From Cepaea nemoralis (taxonomy: Eukaryota; Mollusca; Gastropoda; Stylommatophora; Helicidae), in assembly GCA_014155875.1 (NCBI GenBank), contig JACEFZ010003473.1, forward strand, positions 271,001 through 335,000: a stretch of 64,000 nt of DNA, in the 5' to 3' direction. This document shows, one piece after another, positions 1 to 21,180 of the stretch (the stretch's first letter is position 1; each line of letters starts with the position of its first letter). The notes beneath the pieces are model-generated. The model saw only the letters and a list, made by a program, of their open reading frames with translations. It was not told where the DNA came from and made no database searches. The translations under genes were made by a program, and so were the position numbers.

Positions 1-115
1 CAGGACATCGCTGTCAACATCAGCATCTTTTAGCTGATTGTTGATTTCTTGGCAAGATTACGCTCAGTAGTTTGCCATTGCTTTCTGAGCGACCGGCTCC
101 ACACTCTCGAACCCC
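1..115 (-). repeat. SINE family A, 3' part, cut by window edge
   Basis: Reverse-strand copy of the interspersed family I call SINE-A. The shared tail reads (reverse strand) GCAATGGCAAACTACTGA followed by an ACGTAA...CTTGCC block. Better copies lie at 2,055, 18,410, 33,282 and 45,164. Confidence 0.5.
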
Positions 116-204
116 TTCTAATTCTCGCGCGCTCACGTCAGCCACGAGAGTATTCGGGGTTACGGAGAAAGGTGCTAACACCTAGGCCAGGGAGACCGGC
201 AATC

Positions 205-500
205 AAATACATAGGTTCTAGAAAAACTGGGAATTAAAAGAGAACTGAAAGAAAGAAAAAGAAGCTAGTGAAATATTTCGGCCACGTTAAAAGTAAAAGA
301 CTGTGTTACAACATTCTTATTAAAACCATACTAGAGGGTAATGTTGAAGGCAAGAGGTAGACAATGATACAAGTGGGAAGATAACATCAAGAGATGGAGG
401 AACAGCGATCTTACAGAATGTACGATCATCAGGCATATAGTGTTGGAGATCCATTGCAGCCAACCCTCAGTGTGAAGACGGCACCTTATCGATTGAAGCA
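205..500 (+). pseudogene. RTE-like LINE, C-terminal fragment
   Basis: Plus-strand reading gives KYFGHVKSKRL, then ILIKTILEGNVEGKR and a stop. This matches the FFGHV...LEGK.EGRRGRGR signature found after the reverse transcriptase thumb in RTE-like non-LTR retrotransposons. Frameshifts and stops show it is dead. The subfamily cannot be determined. Confidence 0.5.
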
Positions 501-985
501 CGGTAGTGTTTAGAAAGGAAGAGTGTTGACCGGAGTGGTTCCTGGAAGAAGACGCAGCTGTAAAGATTAACGTAGGACATTGAAGACACCTTAGGTATGA
601 GAATGCTTGTGGCAGAAGAAATAGAAAGGGATCTAGATTATATTTTACGCGCCCTGATAGCAACGTTCTGCGGAGGACCTGCTACTTGACGATGGCATGT
701 AGCTTGCGTGCCTTCAACCTTACCCTCCAGTCTGGTTTTTAAGAGAGCATTGTGTCTTTTAATGTGGCCGAAATATTTTACTTGCCAATTTTTTATTTCA
801 TCAACCCTCTTTTCATTGATTTATTTTGTTGTTTCGGGATTTGAGGTTTGACGATTGAGCATAAACCACTACTGGTAACGCTGATCGTATTCCGGTTTAA
901 GTCTGACGTCAAATCGTCCTCTAAAAGTACTGGAAAGGTTTTCAGAACTGACATCATGCTCCCTCCACCCACCCAACTATCATCA
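500..985. other. no recognisable feature
   Basis: I see no gene, repeat family or RNA signal here. The short open frames lack motifs. Confidence 0.5.
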
Positions 986-1245
986 TGATCACGTGCCTTG
1001 CCAGGTCGCGTAGGCGTTCATGTCTCTCCACAGCGGTCTTTGATTTTCTAGATCAACTCTGATGATATTCCTCCATGCCACCGTCACAATCCATCCAGCG
1101 ACATTTCTCTTTGTCTGTCTCTGTCTCCTTTCCCATTGACCTGTCCAGTTGTCACAATGTTCTCCAATGCCCCTCTTCTCATAACGTGGTCGATGAAAGC
1201 TTTTCCATAACTCTAGGACAGAAAAATCCCAGCTGTACGTCAAAG
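985..1245 (-). pseudogene. RTE-like LINE C-terminal tail
   Basis: The reverse strand encodes short blocks (YEKRGIGEHCDNWTGQ, WRDMNAYATWQG) that correspond in order and spacing to the tail at 4,205-4,702. The underlying DNA is also related (catgccaccgt..., cttctcataacgtgg). Degenerate and non-coding today. Confidence 0.4.
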
Positions 1246-1289
1246 TGCTAAAACAGTGTTTCTCAACCGGTGGGGAATTTTAGAGTTTC

Positions 1290-1317
1290 GGGGGGGGGGG
1301 GGGGGGGGGGGGGGGGG
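1290..1317. repeat. poly-G tract
   Basis: About 28 consecutive G, followed by further G-rich sequence. A second shorter G tract lies near 1,551-1,567. Similar long G/C runs recur at 5,326, 8,308, 33,137, 48,069, 57,546, 61,842 and 61,936. Confidence 0.9.
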
Positions 1318-1329
1318 TGGGGGGTGGGA

Positions 1330-2040
1330 GAGAGAAGAGATTAAGATTATTTCCAGATCGCTTAATATAAGAAACCGATTACTCGTATTGTTTTTCTCTC
1401 CATACTTCACGGTTCTTTACTTTTCACTCTTCTGAAATTATTTTTATAACGTAAGTAGACGTCTAGATTGTTCTAGTATGTATTATTAAATTTAGCTTCC
1501 ATTTTTACATATACTGGGAGGGGGGATTTATAGGGAGGAAATACGAAAAGAGGGGGGGGGGGGGGGAGAATGGGCATTCTGAAACATATAGTGAAAGCGT
1601 TGCATGGAAAGTTCATTATCTGATTCAGTGCCGGAGGGAATAATATATCCACCACCACAAAAAATGGACCCTTCGCACTCTCTCCGCATTTGGACGATAT
1701 ATAGCACCCATACTATAGGTCATCTCGTCATCGTGTTATTTGTTTTGTTTAGTTGTATCTTCCGCAATTTCAATGCTCAGTGAGCGGAAATGTACATAAT
1801 AATACTTGTTCATTTGATCGTGTTCTAAGCCTGGCCATGTCTACAGTTTGTTTGGCACTGAATCAGTTAACTGGTTTCCTGCGCAGAATAGGACTGAAAT
1901 CCTATGATTGAATCACTAATGTGAAGTTATGGAGAGAACTAAAGACATTCCAAGGAATCAAGAGGTGGTGAAAAGGCGCTAGATGTCTTTTGTCTGGATA
2001 ACGGGACAAAAGAAACAGAGGGACACATGTAAACACACTT
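1330..2040. other. no recognisable feature
   Basis: AT-rich sequence apart from a G run near 1,551. No motif-bearing reading frame or recognised repeat. Confidence 0.5.
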
Positions 2041-2054
2041 TCTTTCGCTACAAT

Positions 2055-2275
2055 ACTTCGCAGCCCACCCCAGCAATTATTGGCTGTTTGTGATTTCTTG
2101 GCGAGTTTACGTTTAGTACTTTGCTATTACTTTCTGAACGACCGACACTCGTACCATTGTATGAAAATAAACGCATCGCGGTCTGATACCAAATCACCCG
2201 CAACTGTTTCGAATACGCGATTACGAAATGCTTTCTCAATCCCATCGCTACAGCGTCGGCTTATAGCCCATAAAA
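2055..2275 (-). repeat. SINE family A
   Basis: Reverse-strand copy, nearly full length. It carries the shared string around GCAATGGCAAA (here diverged), then the central body (gcgatgcg...), and a head ending near 2,275 that resembles the head at 18,410. The head of this family looks tRNA-derived: the 45,164 copy keeps a GGGTTCGAAAC B-box-like string. Confidence 0.6.
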
Positions 2276-2348
2276 CACACAGACTAGACTAGAATTAGAT
2301 GGAGAGATGAATCATACGAACAGGACAAGGAGAGAGCTGCAGGAGATG

Positions 2349-2595
2349 ACAGGCTTGTCCATGGGACTTATTTTACTGTCCCATCCCATGGTAATTTATG
2401 CCTGTCCAATCCCATCCCATGGGACCTTTCCCCATGGGATTCCTAAGGGAATAATATTCCCATGGTCAAGCCTGGCAGGCTTGTCCATGGGACATATTTT
2501 TCTGTCCCATCCCATGGTAATTTATGCCTGTCCAATCCCATCCCATGGGACCTTTCCCCATGGGATTCCTAAGGGAATAACATTCTCATGGCCAA
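2349..2595. repeat. 126-bp tandem repeat, two copies, full of CCATGG palindromes
   Basis: The string CAGGCTTGTCCATGGGAC starts at 2,350 and again at 2,476, so the unit is 126 bp and nearly identical in both copies. Each unit holds four to five CCATGG cores in extended palindromes such as TCCCATGGGA. The single strand can fold in several alternative ways. Confidence 0.9.
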
Positions 2596-2599
2596 GACT

Positions 2600-2800
2600 G
2601 GGAAATGACCAAAGTTAGGGAAGTTTGGCGTGAAGTGGTTGAAGCCCTGTGCTCCATTGGGGAATAACTCGCAGAAGAAAAAGAAACAGTGGAGACCCTC
2701 GTCTCATCTTGTTCCTCTTGTAACTTGCGGTGTCGAGGTGAAGTATAAACAGCGGGAGAGTACCCGTTTATGGGCTTCATGTATCGATATTCCCGTGGAC
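2600..2800 (+). repeat. LINE tail joined to an interspersed repeat, the empty-site homologue
   Basis: The start reads as the end of an RTE-like protein (VREVWREVVEALCSIGE then stop). From about 2,703 the sequence matches the two flanks of the LINE at 34,460-39,008. The left flank (TCGAGGTGAAGTATAAACAG) and right flank (CATG.ATCGATATT) are contiguous here but 4.5 kb apart there. This copy therefore works as an unoccupied target site. Confidence 0.7.
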
Positions 2801-3870
2801 TCAGTTATTCCCTCCGCCCATCATCATCTTTGCAAAAATCTGACAACGCATGCTCTACAAACATCTATCCTCTTTGTTCTGGATAAGTTCAAGCTCTTAT
2901 CAACGTCCCTGTCACTCTGCCAACATAACTGCCCTGTTCTCCCATATCCCTAAATACAGTACCCACGAACTTTCTAGTTATCAAAACTTTCTCCAGACAA
3001 TGGAGGTAGAGCTAATGAATGCAATTTTTAAATATAAATATCTGAGATAGAGCTAATGAATTCAGTTTGTTAATATATAGTTAGTAAGTCGAGGTTCCAC
3101 CTTCACGGCAACGGGTCGTCCCCATTATGCTCCAGTTTTTAAATATATTTAAATCTTTTTGCACTTTCAAAGGTTAACAATAACAAAACAAAACAAAAAA
3201 CAACTTCGAAGCAGGAGCCAGCTATGGGTAGGCAAGATGTTAGGATCAACACATTTTGTAGACCTGAAAGCGCGAAGGATGCTTAGGACGTGGACGAAGC
3301 TGCATGGGATAGCTAAAGATAGGAAGGCTTGAAGTTATAGTCTGTTTACTTTTGTCTGCCCCAATATAAAATTCCATATCTCAGTAACCAACTTAGGGGA
3401 AATGATGAGATTTAGCATATAACCTTATTATTATGTCCACCCAACAAAAATATTTTTGTTCTGGAGATTGTACAGCAGATTTCAAAGTTTGTTTATATGC
3501 GGTATATAATTTACGGGTCAGAGTTGAAGTGCACATTATTAAATGTATTAAGTCTTCACACGGAAAAATTAGCGTTGAATAGTTAAGTTTCTCGTGGGAC
3601 ATGGGATATGACGAGAGCCTCGCGTAGTGGAACGGGGAATTACTGTAAAACAAGTTTGTTAGCGAGAAATCACTAGTTTTTCACCAAAACATCAAAGAAA
3701 TGTCGCCGCTTTCCATGATTTAAGTTGCTTTTGGACCCATCAAAGACATATTCCTTGGGTGGGGGTAAATATAAGACGGCAGAAAAAAATTTCATAACGA
3801 TGCAACAGACTTTTTTAAAATAATTGATCGTGAATGAAGGCATTCATTTCTGGACAGACTATAGTTGATT
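2800..3870. other. mostly unannotated
   Basis: No gene supported. Around 3,260-3,330 a weak plus-strand resemblance to a LINE C-terminal tail (KLHGIAKDRKA-like) may be present. The rest is AT-rich and unassigned. Confidence 0.4.
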
Positions 3871-3879
3871 CAGTTGGAG

Positions 3880-4197
3880 GGTTGTCTCCGTGGCGTAGTT
3901 GTTACGCCGCCTATCTGACGCTCCCAAGGTTGCAGGTTCACGAGTGAAATTTTCTCGGAGACTTCTTGGGTCGTCGTTACTACTTCTAGTGTACTGGAAT
4001 GATTTTTGCATGTGGATTAGCTTTCCTTATTCACAGTATCCCTCGCCATCAGGCGAACCCAACCCTGACTTCAGAAGTGCTTGTAACTTAAGTCCCTAGC
4101 CAGCTGACCGTTGCAAGGGTTGACTCTGCTCTCTCGGCATCAGCACACTAGATGATTAAGAAAGAGCGCTATTATCCATTCAGCTATGCTGACCCCT
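3880..4197 (-). repeat. SINE family D
   Basis: On the reverse strand it starts with a tRNA-like head (GTCAGCATAGCTGAATGG...TAGTGTGCTGATGCC). The body carries the conserved GGAAAGCTAATCCACATGC string and the CACTAGAAGTAGTA end. Other copies: 15,480 (+), 17,400 (+, partial), 33,645 (-), 60,410 (-). The far end near 3,890 also looks tRNA-like (tccgtggcgtagttgttacg), so this copy may abut a second element. Confidence 0.7.
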
Positions 4198-4204
4198 AGT
4201 TCAA

Positions 4205-4702
4205 AATCCATCCATCATGTGCCATGCCGATAAGCGTAGTCGGTCATGTTCTGCCATGTCACTCGATCACCAGAGTCGTGGATCAGCTCCGTGTTCCTTC
4301 TCGACCATGCCACGTGGCCAAGCCATCCAGGTATTTACTTCTCGGTCTTCCTCTTGGTCTCTTCCTTTCGATCTTGCCAGTTGTCACCAAGTTCTCCAAG
4401 TCATTTCTTCTCATAACATGCCCCAAAAATGTTGACTGTCGACGTCTAATGTCTCTAATCAGTTTACGATCTCCATTTGTTTCTTGAAGGACTTGTTCAT
4501 TGGTTTTTCTGTCTGTCCATGGCATTCTTTGCATTTTCCTCAGAAACCACATTTCCACAGCCATCAGCTGTTTTTCAGCTTGACTGCTCATTGACCACTC
4601 TTCACATCCATACAAAAGTACATGTTCTATGTAGCATTTCAGCTCAAAATATATTCCTAAAATCTGTGCGTGTGTGGCGTAAACTGCACGATGGTCATTC
4701 AC
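4205..4702 (-). pseudogene. RTE-like LINE 3' end (reverse transcriptase C-terminus), family L-C
   Basis: A 139-codon reverse-strand frame contains LLYGCEEWSMSSQAEKQL, then FLRKMQRMPWTDRKTNEQVL, then STFLGHVMRRNDLENLVTTG and KRPRGRPRSKYLDGL. This block order (LLYG.E.W, FLRR...I.W...N.EVL, FGH..R.....L, GRR..GRP) marks the region after the palm and thumb of RTE-like non-LTR elements. No palm motifs are present, so this is a 5'-truncated copy. Related DNA lies at 45,880 (split by insertions) and 62,838. It is in the same orientation as those copies. Confidence 0.75.
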
Positions 4703-4844
4703 CTTTTACAACTCTGCACAACTTAAACGATCAACGTAAATAACCGTGACATTTAAGTACAATATAAATGACGGGGGGAGCTTATCACGCCGTGAAGTTA
4801 TTGGGCATGTGATAAAAGTAAAGGGCCATTTCACGTCTTATGGC

Positions 4845-5070
4845 ACATTGGGCGCACGGCGCTAGACCCATATTTTTAGAGACCAATCGGAAATCGGTGG
4901 GTCAAAAGGTCAACATCACACCAACCGCCTTTTCTCCGCAAGACACTCTCGGTGCCTATTTTAGGCTAGGTCGACCTAGGAGCTCAGATCAATTTTGAAA
5001 AATTCGAATTCGCCCAGCTGTGGATCGAATAGATGACCTTCTGGTAGGCAGGCGAGTGTTAGACCCATAT
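4845..5070 (-). repeat. SINE family E fragment
   Basis: Contains GCTAGACCCATAT and AGACCAATCGG, shared with 15,048-15,265, 17,735-17,960, 58,975-59,060 and 59,125-59,430. Further pieces of the same family lie at 5,215-5,330 and 5,380-5,460, around the two palindromic elements. Confidence 0.5.
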
Positions 5071-5075
5071 ATAGG

Positions 5076-5218
5076 GTGTATTTTTAATGACTGTGCAGTT
5101 TTTGACAATATTGCCATTCCTAGTTTTGTATGGAGTTCACGCAACACAATAGGTAAATATAAAACTTGGAACGGCAATATTTTCAAAAACTGCACAGTCG
5201 TTAAAAATACACCCTGTA
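5076..5218. mobile_element. palindromic MITE-like element, copy 1
   Basis: The ends are inverted: AGGGTGTATTTTTAATGACT at the left and its imperfect reverse complement at the right (AAAAATACACCCT). The arms cover almost the entire 143 bp, and the centre holds a short unpaired stretch. No coding capacity. Confidence 0.7.
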
Positions 5219-5461
5219 TTTATAGACCAGTTGGCGCTCAAGTGGTTATGTGGTCAATATCCCACAAGTCGCCTTCACTTCCCAAGACATTTCCTGGTAC
5301 ACATTTTAGAGTGGGTCAGCCTGAGGGGGGGGGGGGGGGGCCCTCAAGTACATTTTTAATAATCCTGTGAACTTAATCTATGACAGCCGGTCCGGTAGCC
5401 AAGTGGTACCTTTACTTGCCGGAACATTTCTTGCTGCTCATTTTAGTTCGAGGCAAGATGG

Positions 5462-5632
5462 GAGCCCAGGGTGTATTCTTAATGACCGTAGGTGTTTTTT
5501 GAAAATATCGCCGTTCCAAGTTTTGTATTTACCTTTTATGTTGCATGAACTCCACAGGGGGTGAATATATTATAAAACTTTGTAACGGCAATATTTTCAG
5601 AAACCCCACAGTCATAAAAATACACCATTAAC
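5462..5632. mobile_element. palindromic MITE-like element, copy 2
   Basis: Begins AGGGTGTATTCTTAATGACC and ends in AAAAATACACCA. Arms and centre are homologous to the element at 5,076 but more diverged, with some extra central bases. Both copies sit within SINE-E pieces, so the mobile unit may be the MITE plus a flank. Confidence 0.6.
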
Positions 5633-5654
5633 TAAATGCTACAGAAGAAGTAAG

Positions 5655-5875
5655 TCGTTTGCGAGAACCATGTCATCACTGTGAATCTACAACCATGGTC
5701 AGACTGCGAGAACAGCAAGTTAAAAGATGTGTGGCCTACCAAGAACACTATGGAAGCTAAAGAAGATTAATAAACCAACATAGAATTGGTGTTGTTAGTC
5801 GCCACAAGCGGCGGGATTTACTGAGGAGGGAATCCGAGCACTTATGGACTGAATGGTTCAATGTGCGATGTGGAT
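5655..5875 (+). pseudogene. I-like LINE, C-terminal fragment
   Basis: Plus-strand reading gives RRLINQHRIGVVSRHKRRD, then LLRRESEHLWTEW. This matches the C-terminus of the 1,001-codon protein at 50,352 (KRLVNQHRTGTISHR...GGGSEHLWTCPEC). One stop interrupts it and the cysteine pair is lost. It is a short dead fragment of the same or a sister family. Confidence 0.6.
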
Positions 5876-6174
5876 GATCTGTTGACTAATTAGCTAATTG
5901 GAAACCCATGTTAATTTATTTTTTTTAAAAATACAATATCCCTGCTGATGCTGGTTTAGCTGTTTAAACATTTACCAGCAATTTCTCAACAGTTGGAAAC
6001 CAAATAGGCATCTATTCCAGCTGAATTTCACATTAAAAAATACCTGCCCACAAAAGAACATTACTGCGTGTGCGATTTTGTACAACAAACATTTGGATGC
6101 TTGCTGAGTTTGAGCACTGAGCTGCGGTACTCTGTGTGTTGTCTGTAAGAGAAACTGGAGCTCTTTTGGGCATT

Positions 6175-6288
6175 TGTATGCAATAAAAGAAAGAAATGGC
6201 AAACTCTTGAACATAAACTTGCCTAGCAATCTCAAACAACCAAAACATTCTGGAGTTATCTGCTACGTCCTGTAAAGGATTTGCAACT
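6175..6288 (+). repeat. SINE family A, 3' part
   Basis: Contains AATGGCAAACTCTTGAACAT and GCTACGTCCTGTAAAGGAT, the conserved tail of SINE-A. The tRNA-like head is missing. Confidence 0.6.
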
Positions 6289-6309
6289 AACTAATACAAT
6301 AAAAGTAAT

Positions 6310-7125
6310 CTATATATATAAAACAGAGTGTATGTGGCTTTGTGTGTTTGTGTGTATTGGATGCGTTCGATAACGGTACATCCGATTGAGATGAAATTTT
6401 CTACACGTCTTCCTTTCATTCCTGTGCAACCGACTATAATAGTTTCTTAGTGTAAAATCTTCTACTTATTTAATAACATTTACTTTTTCATTTTTCATTA
6501 TATAATTTCTATATAGCAGGGGGACTTCACTCTAGAAAAGTTATTTCAAGGGGCATAACTTTTAATAACATTTCTATATACTTTAAAGTCATATTGTTGG
6601 ACTTACTTGCACTATTGTTAAACTCTTTGTCTATAGTTATTTTCAGGCATATAAGTTATAATAAATAATGATATAATCTTTAAGGCATTTTCAAAGTTTT
6701 CATAAAAATAATGCATAACATTGTAACCCATCTTTTTCTGCTTAAAGAACTTAACTGTCATGTTGGTGATTAAAAACAGTTTTCATTAAAATAATGAATG
6801 GTGTGTGGAAGGACATTCTTTTAAGTTACTGTGCGCCAGGAGCTGGGCGAAACCACGCCGGGTCAGATAGATAGACCAGACAGATAGTCGGGAACGGAAG
6901 CTTATTTGACTACTTATATGAATTAAATGACATGCTCCCCACCAGGGACTGGGTGAAGCCAGGCCGGGACAGACAGACAGACAAACAGTCGGGAACGGGA
7001 GAGCTTATATGACTACGTATATGAAGTATTTGAGATGCTCCCCACCAGGGACTGGGTGAAGCCGGGCCGGGTCAGCCAGACAGACAGACAAACAAGCAGA
7101 CAGACAGACTGATAGATAGATAGAT
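6310..7125. repeat. unclassified repeat with three tandem 3' modules
   Basis: Begins with a TATATATA stretch. From about 6,830 there are three copies of a roughly 105-bp module, each holding (A/G)CTGGG(C/T)GAAGCC.GGCCGGG and ending in GACA/GATA repeats plus AGTCGGGAACGG. I do not recognise the superfamily. A non-autonomous DNA element or a LINE tail are both possible. Confidence 0.5.
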
Positions 7126-7129
7126 CCCC

Positions 7130-8300
7130 TCCTCATATTGAAGTAAATTGACAGAAAATAACTGCATAAATAAACTTTTATTAACATTAAGAATAACATT
7201 CCTTTGATAAAGTGAAACACAACTCGTTATGAAATGTTGAAATTTATGGAAAGGATAGTTGTAAAAACGTTTTCATGGATATGTCAAATGGTTTTGAGTG
7301 ACAAAAAAGCGTGGCACTACATGGTTATGCTATGATGAAACAATTACAATCTAAACAATCTATGGCATAAAAAATAATGAAAGACTTTATTGTACCTATA
7401 AACACTGCCCAAAGCTGTTACAAACAAGCCATTTGAGCGGCTCTGGTTGCCATTTATGTTCTCAGTAATTGATGTAGCCAAACTAGAATCTCAGAAGTTT
7501 GCACTAGCACATAAATTGTGTTACAGACTTAACTCTGCACATATGTTATGTGAATAGTGCAATTTCAGGTCATACAACTAACATACATGAACATTCAGAC
7601 ATGCAAGAACATTTTTACAGAGATTTTATATGAAGAATTCATTCTGTAAACATAATAAATTCAGCAACCACATGTTTTTTTCAGATCTTCATTATTCTAC
7701 ATCTGAATATCATACATGTAAGTTCATAGCCTTAAAAATAAGCACATACATAAGTAATATCACTAAGATTAACACTAAAATAAAGTTAATGGAATTTTTA
7801 CTATATGAATATTAGAAAAGGAATATTAATGTTATAAAAGGAATGTTAACATCTTGTATGATCCAGGAAAAGTTTAAATTCTTCACTGAGATAAAGAAAA
7901 ATGGAATAGATATGAGTACTAAATAAATCACTGAAGTTACTGACTAGTGCATAGTAAGAAATGTGTTACTAGAAAGAAGGAACATGCTGGATGCATTTCA
8001 ACACATGGAAAGTTCACACATGTTATATTATTAATAAACTAGGACTGTGGCATTTGTGCCATATCCAGAGGTCTTTAAAATGGCTGAGGATCTTAGGTCA
8101 TCTGCTGTTGAGCAGGCTAAGATGTTTATTTGAACTAATTTTGTCTATTATCTAGCCCTAGGTGGATGATGTCCCCTGTCCTAGTCCATACTTGCCATTA
8201 AATGTAAGCGTGGAGGAGCCTAAGCTGGTGTTCCAATGCCAGATATGTTTCTGCAGTTGTGTCCTATCCACGTTTGTTTAGCGTGCCCTTGAGGTTATCT
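7130..8300. other. no recognisable feature, AT-rich
   Basis: AT-rich with no motif-bearing frame. It lies beyond the HDHD5 3' end and could include an alternative longer 3' UTR, but nothing shows this. A poly-C tract follows at 8,308-8,333. Confidence 0.5.
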
Positions 8301-8506
8301 ATCAATCCCACCCCCCCCCCCCCCCCCCCCCCGGCTCCTAGGGCTCTATATCTAAACTGATTTTGGTTGTATTCACCTCATTTTATGGTACAAAAGTCAG
8401 TTTTTTCCCCTTTAAAATGCTGGTATGACATTTAAACCATACCATTTGACTATGCCTGGCTTGTTTTGAAGGCCAAAATGTATTAAAAAGGATCTATATT
8501 CATTTT

Positions 8507-8790
8507 GCTATGGTGGGCTAGTGGGTAGTCCATTTAGTTACTAATTCAGTGATCTAAGGCTCAATGCATAGCAGGTATAGTTCTTGCTCCCTGACCAGTA
8601 TAGATCTGGGATGGACACAACCTCATAGAATGGGTACTGCACAATTGCTAGAATTTTCTGGGAATGACAAGTTAAAAGGAATGGATGTGGTCTTCAAACC
8701 TTATTATACCATGACCTAAAATATGCCAAGACCTAGCATTTCATATACCTATGACAGTTTATACTATGAGACTACCTAACAGTGAAGTAC
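8507..8790 (+). repeat. SINE family F
   Basis: tRNA-like head (GGTGGGCTAGTGGGTAGTCC...), then a body with GAATTTTCTGGGAATGACAA, ACCATGACCTA and CTATGAGACTACCT. Other copies: 9,735 (+), 14,780 (-), 20,185 (+). The 20,185 copy keeps GGTTCAATCCCCA, a good B box. Confidence 0.7.
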
Positions 8791-9065
8791 AGTACCTTCT
8801 CCTCAGAAATACTCACTTCAGAATATTACTGAAAGCAGAGGGCTGATTTTGGAAGTATAAAAGTGTTTGCTTATACTGACATACAATTATATTCTTAAGT
8901 AATTTAAGCACATGAAAATCCCTGCACATTTGTTATACTATACTCATTATTGTACATCATAATTTTTAATACTGTTCAATCATGATACAGATATCATCCT
9001 CATTACATATGAAGCATACAGAACCATCTCTCTCTCTCTCTCTCCCTCTCTCTCTCATGCAAACA

Positions 9066-9071
9066 TTTATT
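9066..9071 (-). promoter_or_regulatory. candidate poly(A) signal of HDHD5
   Basis: AATAAA on the reverse strand, about 127 nt past the HDHD5 stop codon. It is the first such hexamer downstream that I found. Position and spacing fit a short 3' UTR. Confidence 0.45.
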
Positions 9072-9197
9072 CAGTTATTTCAATATTTCACAGATATTTA
9101 CATCAATCACTCAACAATTATCACTCCAACAATTCAATGCAAACACACGACTTATACACCCATAACATATTTACATAGAACAATTTCACAACATAAA

Positions 9198-19315
<10,118 letters not shown>

Positions 19316-20180
19316 GATTTATGAAACTATAAAATAATAATATTGCAGGAAGGCTGTCTTCTTTGAGTTGCCCTTGTTGTATATCGCAAAGTAAATATCA
19401 CTAAGTAACTTAGTTTTAAAGTGACAAATATAGCTGTAGATTTTTTCTCAGTTTAAAACAATAACTGCAGAACCGTTTACTTTTCGCGAGTGTCTATTCA
19501 CTGTGGTTGAGTAAATGAACAGCAGATTTAAGTTTCCCCATCTTAACAATCCAGTATATATACACGGTGTCCACGTGTTGTTTACAATCAGCTCATTTGC
19601 ATAGCTGCAATTTCATTGGTTGATTACGATGTCAAGGGGCAAGAGACATGCGCATTAACGCACCGGTTTGCCGGGAAAACTCGGTTAATACTTGCCCGCC
19701 TTGGTGACCCTTGAGTAAACTTTGCTTTACTTTATTTTTGGTCCTAGGTTAACTAGATCTACTTAGATATCGGTGAAGGCTGAGTCTTAATTTAATTTGC
19801 ACAATATATATACATACATTGTTTGCTAATGTGAGACCAAGAAACCGACATGCACCGAAATATTTAGTTGAATAAACACAAACCAACCGGAGACCTGGGC
19901 GGGACTAGAGATCAGCTGGAGCCAGTCAGCTGATGAAGTAAACAAAGAAAACTGGATCACAGCAAAACCGTTGTCAGCTGCAGCGGCTTGCTAACGATCT
20001 AGGTCACGGGTTGATTCTTTCTTAAAAATCACATGGAAGCTTTTTTTTTAAAGTGCTGATACCCAAGGCCAGGGATATATTCTTTTAGACTTTTGTTGGG
20101 GGACATTGCAAAAGGTTAAGGCCCAGAGGGTACCCTGAGAGTTGTCAAATTGCGTTGATTGGTACATTGAGCTATTTGTT
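19316..20180. other. 5' flank of HDHD5, presumed promoter region
   Basis: Upstream of the HDHD5 start codon. No clear TATA box at a usual distance, and no neighbouring gene is visible. A CCAAT-like ATTGG (tttcattggttg) lies near 19,613-19,622. The sequence is otherwise unassigned. Confidence 0.35.
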
Positions 20181-20184
20181 CTGT

Positions 20185-20460
20185 AAAGGTTGATAAGGGG
20201 CGTGATAGTGGTAAAGTACACTTACCTGTCAGGACAGAGGCTCTGGTTCAATCCCCAGCAGAAGCAGGATTACCCCCCCCCCCCCAATAAGTACACCTCT
20301 CTGGTCGATCGGTCTCATGAAAATGGGTACAGAATGTTCTGGAAGTTTGTCTGAGAAGGAACGGCGAAGAGGAAAGGGACTGGCCACCCGACCTGATTAA
20401 ATCGTGGCCTAGAATATGTGACACTGCAGTATCTGCTATGGGACTTTTCTTAATGGGAAA
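20185..20460 (+). repeat. SINE family F, best-preserved copy
   Basis: Head GGGGCGTGATAGTGGTAAAG with B box GGTTCAATCCCCA. A poly-C run follows, then GAATGTTCTGGAAGTTTGTC, GTGGCCTAGAATATGTGACA and CTATGGGACTTTT. Confidence 0.75.
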
Positions 20461-21020
20461 GAAAACGTGCAAGAGAAAGACAGTGTTACACGTGGCATGC
20501 ATCATCAAAGGATGGGATGCAAGAAGTCTGAAATCGCTCGTCCTGAGGACGCAGAATACAGGGAGTTGGATATTCATTACCTATCAATGTGGGATTGCAC
20601 CAGTGTTGGTTGGTTGTGAATCATCTGGACGACTGAGTTGATCTGAGTCCGTAATCGATATCATAGCACACGGGGCAATCCCATACGCACTCATTCCTCA
20701 TCTTCAACAGCCAGCGAAGAATCTCAATATTAATAGAACCAGTAGCAGTCTGAATATGTGTTCATGTGGCCTTCCCTCGGAATCTTGAATATCGGCCAGA
20801 TCCTCAGAGTTTTAACTCTTAAACTTGAGTTCCATGAATAAGCCTTCATGTTGTCTGAGCTCTGAAAAGGGCTTGTGCACATCGAACTAAGGTTGGTAGT
20901 AGGCCCAGTAACAAGGCACCATCTTGTCTCTGCAGGGACTGCTGCAGGGCTCACCTTCACCTTTCGTGTATGGCGTAGTTAATTCACGTATGATGAGTTG
21001 TCTGACGAAGAAAGCGTTCA
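20460..21020. other. no recognisable feature
   Basis: Mixed-composition sequence with short unrelated frames on both strands. No motif or known repeat found. Confidence 0.45.
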
Positions 21021-21029
21021 TAACGTGAC

Positions 21030-21180
21030 ATGAAATGCATTAAGAAGAGAAGTGGAAACAGAAGTGATTAATATGGGGAGGACATCGGCAGAGCTGCATG
21101 GGATACCTAAGGATATGCCGGCTTGGATTGAGCTCGTTGAGGCCGTATGCCCCAGTGGGGGATAAGGGAAAGGGAAAGAA
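21030..21180 (+). pseudogene. RTE-like LINE, extreme C-terminus
   Basis: Plus-strand reading EVETEVINMGRTSAELHGIP, then AWIELVEAVCPSGG and stop. This matches the usual ending (A.DR..W..LV.ALCP.G) of RTE-like proteins. An AAG/GGAA-rich tail follows to 21,243. Confidence 0.55.
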
